A stretch of DNA of 64,000 bases from Pontederia crassipes (Eukaryota > Streptophyta > Magnoliopsida > Commelinales > Pontederiaceae), in NCBI GenBank assembly GCA_030549335.1, contig CM060195.1, positions 9,143,501-9,207,500 of the forward strand, written 5' to 3'. This document shows positions 59,614-64,000 of this stretch, in pieces; positions within the stretch are counted from its first letter, which is position 1, and each line of letters begins with the position of its first letter. The position numbers were made by a program, and so were the translations under genes. Below the pieces are notes generated by a model. It ran no database searches and was not told the origin of the DNA. It saw only the letters and a list, made by a program, of their open reading frames with translations.

Positions 59614-60974
59614 ACAACAATAAAGTTTTATCTCACTAGGTGGGGTCGGCTACATGGATCATATGACGTCATTCCGTTCTATTAGTAATCAAACTTTTCG
59701 GTATATTATTCACCAAGAAATCTTGCTCTATTAGTTCGCCAAGTGTCCGCCTTGGTCTCCCTCTCCCTCTTTTAATCGGACTCCAGATTATTTGATTTAC
59801 TCTTTTTACTAGCGCATCTAATGGTCTTCTCTGAATATGACCAAACCATCTCAAACGATTCTCTACCATTTTCTCACTAATAGGAGCCACTCCGACTCGT
59901 TCACGTATATGGTCATTCCTAATCTTATCTAATCTTGTATGACCACACATCCATCTCAACATTCTCATTTCGGCTACCCCCACTTTACGTTCATGTTGTC
60001 CATTCATAACCCAACATTCACTACCATATAACACTGCTGACCTTATAGCAGTACGATAGAATTTTCCTTTAACTTTATTGGGTACTTTTCTATCACAAAG
60101 AACTCCAGTGGCTTTCCTCCACTTACACCAACCAGCTTGAATTCTATGATTAACATCGTCATCAATCTCACAATCTTGTCTTACAATTGATCCTAAATAT
60201 TTAAACTTTATCACTTGAGGAATTATATCCTCCCCTAGCCTAACTTTCAAATCGTCTTTAAGTTATTTATTTGTGAAATTGTTATGCATATATTCTGTTT
60301 TATTCCTACTTAAACGAAAACCCTTTGACTCCAACGTATTTCTCCATATTTCCAATTTTGTATTAATCTCTTCTCTTGAATCCGCTAAAAGTACTATATC
60401 ATCCGCAAATAGCATGCACTTAGGTACCTCCTCTGTGATACTCTCGATTATAGCATTGATAACTAAGTTAAATAGATACGGGCTTAAAGCTGATCCTTGA
60501 TGTAGACCAATTCCTATAGGAAATTCATTTGTCTCACCTCCGGGTGTCCTAACCCTAGTCAATGCCCCATCGTACATATCTTGTATTACCTTAATGTAGG
60601 CAACACTCACCCTCTTCTTTTACAAGGCTTTCCAAAGTACATCCCTTGGTACCCGATCATACGCCTTCTCTAAGTCAATGAAAGCCATATGTAAGTCTCT
60701 TCTCCTACTTCGATACTTCTCCATCATTCCCCTTAGTAAATAAATCGCCTCTGTAGTGGATCTTCCTGGCATGAATCCAAATTGTCTCTCAGAAATACTA
60801 GTCTTCATTCTCAATCTATGCTCAATCACTTTTTCTCATAATTTCATTGTGTGACTCATAAGTTTAATCCCTCTATAATTTGTACAATTCTGAATATCCC
60901 ATTTATTTTTGTAAATAGGAACTAATGTACTTAATCTCCAATCATTAGACATCTTTTTCGACCGTAAAATCTCA
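59614..60974 (-). mobile_element. 5'-truncated RTE-type LINE
   Basis: A 16 bp direct repeat TCAAATCTACCTATAA (59598-59613 and 60975-60990) flanks a 1361 bp insertion. On the minus strand it codes for the RT of an RTE-like non-LTR element: [74 protein letters not shown] and [10 protein letters not shown] (catalytic FADD), then KFKYLGSIVRQD, MLRWMCGHTRLDKIRN and RGRGRPRRTL. Stops at about 60837, 60620, 60258 and near the end (E-stop-R for EWR) kill it. The 3' end reads ACCTAGTGAGATAAAACTTT then ATTGTTGTTT, the TTG-type tail of plant RTE elements. The endonuclease domain is lost by 5' truncation. Confidence 0.88.
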
Positions 60975-60990
60975 TCAAATCTACCTATAA
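60975..60990. repeat. LINE target-site duplication, right copy
   Basis: Identical to 59598-59613; bounds the truncated 5' end of the LINE. Confidence 0.85.
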
Positions 60991-62015
60991 GTTAAGTTAA
61001 AAAAAATAGAGAAGGGAGGCTTGTTATTTTTTTTAAAGTAAGTCAATTAATTGTATCATAATTAATTAATTAATTAATTATTATTAATATAAGTAATTAT
61101 ATTCAAAGTGTAACTAATTATTTTTTAAAATAAGTTTCAATCGATAAAATACTTATGAACATTTCAATTTATCAGTTGTTTAAACAGGCCCTAAGCTTAT
61201 AAGTCATTAAAATAATTTATAAATAATTTTAAAATTTTCTCCATGTTGATAAGCGAAACAAAGAGTTGATAAACACTTATTTTACCTACTTATAATTAGA
61301 AAAATAAGCTGAAAGACCCAATTTATCTTTTGTTAGAAAAATTAAAATATATGTAACTTTTCTTCACATATTTTATTTATTATAATATTAACAACTTTTT
61401 TTATCATTTGACTAAAATAATACCAAAATAATAACTTATAATTTTTTATTACTAAACACGTAACTACTTATTTTAAAATCAGCTTCAACCACTAGGTTTC
61501 CTTTGGCTAAACTTATAAGCAATTTATAAGTTAATTTGTAAAAATCGTTTGATAATTTTAAAAAATGATTAATAAGGAGATATCAAATATACTTATAAGT
61601 AAAATAGGGAGGACTACTTATGTTTTTCTAAATAAATAAGTTAGTTAGTTACATCACAACTAAGTAAATATTACTAATATAAATTATTTTATCCAAATGT
61701 ACAATTGCATATTTTTAAAAATATTTTTTTATCCAAATGGACCCTTATATACACAATTTATAATTGATGTCAATTTACTGAATATTTTTTAAATATTAGC
61801 ATAAATATAAAATCTACAAATATAGGACAACTTATCACTCTCTCGTGCAAATGATGATCCATATTACTATAATAAAAATACGTAAAAAATGAAATAAACC
61901 AAGGTTACGAATGTTTAATGATGAAAGTCTTCCTTAAGAAAAAATAATATATTTTTTGTTCATGATCCATCGGTGTCCAAAGGCATTACACAATTCCACT
62001 ATCTGATTGTGTCAA
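60991..62015. repeat. AT-rich DNA with CTTATAAG-type MITE remnants
   Basis: Words such as CCCTAAGCTTATAAG (61190), TTTGGCTAAACTTATAAGC (61503) and ACTTATAAG recur in both orientations, as in plant MITEs whose ends read TTTGGC(T)AA.CTTATAAG. Ends and TSDs could not be set; no gene seen. Confidence 0.35.
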
Positions 62016-62029
62016 CCATATAGGGCTGA

Positions 62030-62899
62030 GCATGGTCCGGATCTACCCGGACCGCACCTACCTAGTAAGTTGAAAAAAAATTTCGACCCGAATTAGATTC
62101 GATCTAGGACCGGATCTAAGAATATGGAAATCCGGCAAGTTTCGGGTCGGGACCATGCCACCCAATATTCCAACCTGTGACTCGGCCCGGGTATTATTAT
62201 TTTTATAATATATTTTATAATGATATAACATATTAAACCTATCGCTAACACTCAGCCCAAATGCTAAAATCTAAATCCCTAGATGGTGTTGCCGCTGCCG
62301 GTTCGTCTCTTGTGTCCGAGAGTCCACCGGATGGCTCCTCGAGCCCCTCCTCTCCATTCTTTAGTTCTGCCAGGCACCGCCATCATTGTCCGTGCCTTTG
62401 ACGTCACCACATGGTGGGAGCATCAATTGGGGGAAGGGGAGTTCGACTCGCCTCGATGGATCGGAGAGACACAGTTGTCTCGGTTCATCGGTGCTCTCAT
62501 CTCCTTTAAACCTCACCTCTATTTCCCTCATGAAATTGGGAGCACGACGGCTAGGTACCGTTCTGGCAATTCACTTCCTTCCATGCACTTTTTTTTTCTT
62601 TTTGTAGCTGAAACTGTTTTTGGTAGCCGTTGGATTTTGTCTTCGTAACTATTGACAGAAAAAAATGTGTTCTTGATCTTGTTGTTGGCTTTCTAATCTA
62701 TGACGGAATGTTGAGAAATCAAATATTCCTTGGTGCCGAATGACGAAAAGATATTGGAATCGGATGTTTACAGGACATGGAAAGCATCATAAATGGTTTG
62801 CTCCGAATGACAAAAAGTTTTCCCAATTTAAAACTCATTTTTTTTCTTCTGATTTTTAGATCTGACCCGATCTCAGTCCCGGCCGGAATCGGTACCGGG
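62030..62899. repeat. TIR-type element cut by an LTR insertion
   Basis: TAGGGCTGAGCATGGTCCGG starts a CCGG-rich stretch, a common terminus of plant hAT-like non-autonomous elements. GATCTGACCCGATCTCAGTC followed by CCGGCCGGAATCGGTACCGG just before 62900 looks like the opposing CCGG-rich side. The GC-rich middle (62283-62650) is open for 121 codons but has no recognised domain. The LTR at 62900 probably interrupts or abuts it. Confidence 0.35.
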
Positions 62900-63362
62900 T
62901 GTAATATCCTGAAATTTGGGCCAAGAGTATTTGGCCCTTTTGACTAAAAGCATAATGTAAATCCTATATAAATAACCAACAACCCTATTAATTCCTCAAA
63001 AACCTAGCCGCCAACTCCTCTTCTCTCTTTTTCTTCTCCACCAAGAAAAGTCTAATGTTAGGAGATCTACAGCTTCTACATGGTGGCTATATTTTAAGAT
63101 TAACAAAAAGAAGATGAAGGTTTTTAGAAAAAAAAGGGACAAGAAGACCTAGAATCTTCTAGATGAAGAAGAAGGACAAGATGATTAGGAAAATGGGGAT
63201 TTTAGATCTAAAATCCAAAGGTATGTAAAGGGGATCCAAACCCCTCTCTCCCCTCTCAGTGATGTTTTTGTTTGGATTGAGAGTTTTAAGAACACCCTGT
63301 TCTTGATCGGGATTTTGATTGAGGGTTGCATGATTTGTGTTGCATAAATCTATTAAATTCAT

Positions 63363-63770
63363 GACTGTTTGTAATAATTATTAGGTAAGATTTGCTTATC
63401 CAAAAATTACAAATAATATATGGATGGAAGCCCACCTAGTGGGATAAGGCTTTGTTGTTGTTGTTGTTGTATATGGATGGAAAGAACTCGAAGTCTAGTT
63501 TTCATAGAAATTGGTTTAATATGATTTGGAGTTGTATACAAATAGTTATGATCCAAACATCGAACTAGTGTCATTCTGTCTCGGGAATTCGTGACTGTTT
63601 TGTAATCATTGTTTGGATAGGATTTTCTTATCCCAAAATTACAAGTAGTATATTTATAGAAAGCCCTAGAAGTCTAGTTTCCACAGAAATTGGTTTCAGA
63701 TTATTTGGAGTTCTATACAAATAGTTATGATCCAAACATCGGACTGTTATCATATTGTCTCGGGTAACAG
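63363..63770. repeat. ~177 bp tandem duplication inside the LTR
   Basis: Unit A (63363-63592) and unit B (63593-63770) share GACTGTTTTGTAATMATT, CAAAATTACAA, AGTCTAGTTT, AGAAATTGGTTT, TTTGGAGTT and ACAAATAGTTATGATCCAAA in order. Unit A is longer by one 40 bp insertion and its TSD. Confidence 0.8.
63430..63469 (+). mobile_element. 40 bp RTE LINE 3' tail with 13 bp TSD
   Basis: GCCCACCTAGTGGGATAAGG then CTTTG(TTG)n matches the 3' end of plant RTE LINEs and the tail of the LINE at 59614-60974. TATATGGATGGAA flanks it on both sides (63417-63429, 63470-63482). The neighbouring tandem unit lacks the insertion. Confidence 0.8.
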
Positions 63771-64000
63771 AGAGATCAAATTGTAAAATGTATAGTAAAT
63801 TTGAAATATTGAATTAGTATTTGAAATTTATTCCCAAGTTAAAGGTTCATGTTATCGTTCTGTGAAAAGTGGAATCATATGAAAAGAACATGTATAAGTT
63901 AAGTTAATATTTTGGTGACTGCTGCTAGAATACTGTGCAGAGAATGAATTCTGGTAGTTGTATGAATTTCTAGGAAAAGTCCCAACTCATGTTAATGAAT

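Larger units (their letters stand above)
62900..64000 (+). repeat. Start of a Ty3/gypsy-like LTR, runs off the window
   Basis: TGTAATATCCTGAAATTTGG is a typical plant Ty3/gypsy LTR start, followed by CCTATATAAATAACC (TATA box, 62963-62977), ACCTAGCCGCC and a CTCTTCTCTC leader. It includes the tandem duplication 63363-63770. The LTR end lies outside the window. Confidence 0.55.

Noticed and set aside
62283..62648. 121-codon open frame in a GC-richer patch
   Set aside because: No homology recognised and it lies inside a repeat with CCGG-rich sides; kept only as part of that repeat.

Overview
This is nuclear DNA of a flowering plant. The window is AT-rich and gene-poor, with spliced genes, many LTR retrotransposons, an RTE-type LINE tail, MITEs and a plastid-targeted protein gene. 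The family-level look of the two host genes would suit a non-grass monocot, but I cannot fix the species.

Two host genes look intact. (1) 39211-40191 (minus): an intronless clade-A AHL protein (AT-hook + PPC/DUF296). Its conserved N-terminal ANRWW peptide is encoded just upstream of the first ATG, behind a CTG. (2) 53962-57134 (plus): a seven-exon gene for a 231-residue thylakoid-lumen pentapeptide-repeat protein of the TL15 type (Arabidopsis At2g44920 family). Its fifth intron has collected two copies of a ~140 bp MITE and an LTR remnant. A third host locus, 14492-24512 (plus), is a broken SRRM1-like splicing-factor gene (PWI domain plus RS domain). It carries frameshifts and stops and is interrupted by a Copia element and other repeats.

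Most of the rest is transposon material. 1-3561: Ty3/gypsy debris. 3797-11262: a complete SIRE-like Copia element on the minus strand, with TSD TAGAT, ~1 kb LTRs, PBS and PPT. A deletion has fused its gag in frame to integrase, and it has an extra ORF with a 'putative plant transposon protein' type domain between RNase H and the 3' LTR. 14970-17641: a short Copia element (TSD CCCTT) whose gag-protease-integrase block is inverted relative to RT-RNase H. 19000-21340: Ty3-like LTR debris with tandem repeats. 28975-30560: a Copia LTR, PBS and gag start. 32680-35375: nested CCGG-ended TIR elements. 46891-47818, 51498-52207 and 52415-53189: non-autonomous TIR elements with 8-10 bp TSDs, the last a fold-back element with a very GC-rich core. 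59614-60974: a 5'-truncated RTE-type LINE with a 16 bp TSD. 62900-64000: the start of a Ty3-like LTR holding a tandem duplication, one copy of which carries a 40 bp RTE tail insertion.

I found no CRISPR array, rRNA or convincing tRNA gene, and no clearly new defence or metabolic system. The most notable observations are the extra ORF in the Copia element, the fold-back element with its GC-rich core, the decayed SRRM1-like gene, the non-ATG N-terminus of the AHL gene and the internally controlled 40 bp LINE insertion. The two host genes have no visible functional link to each other.
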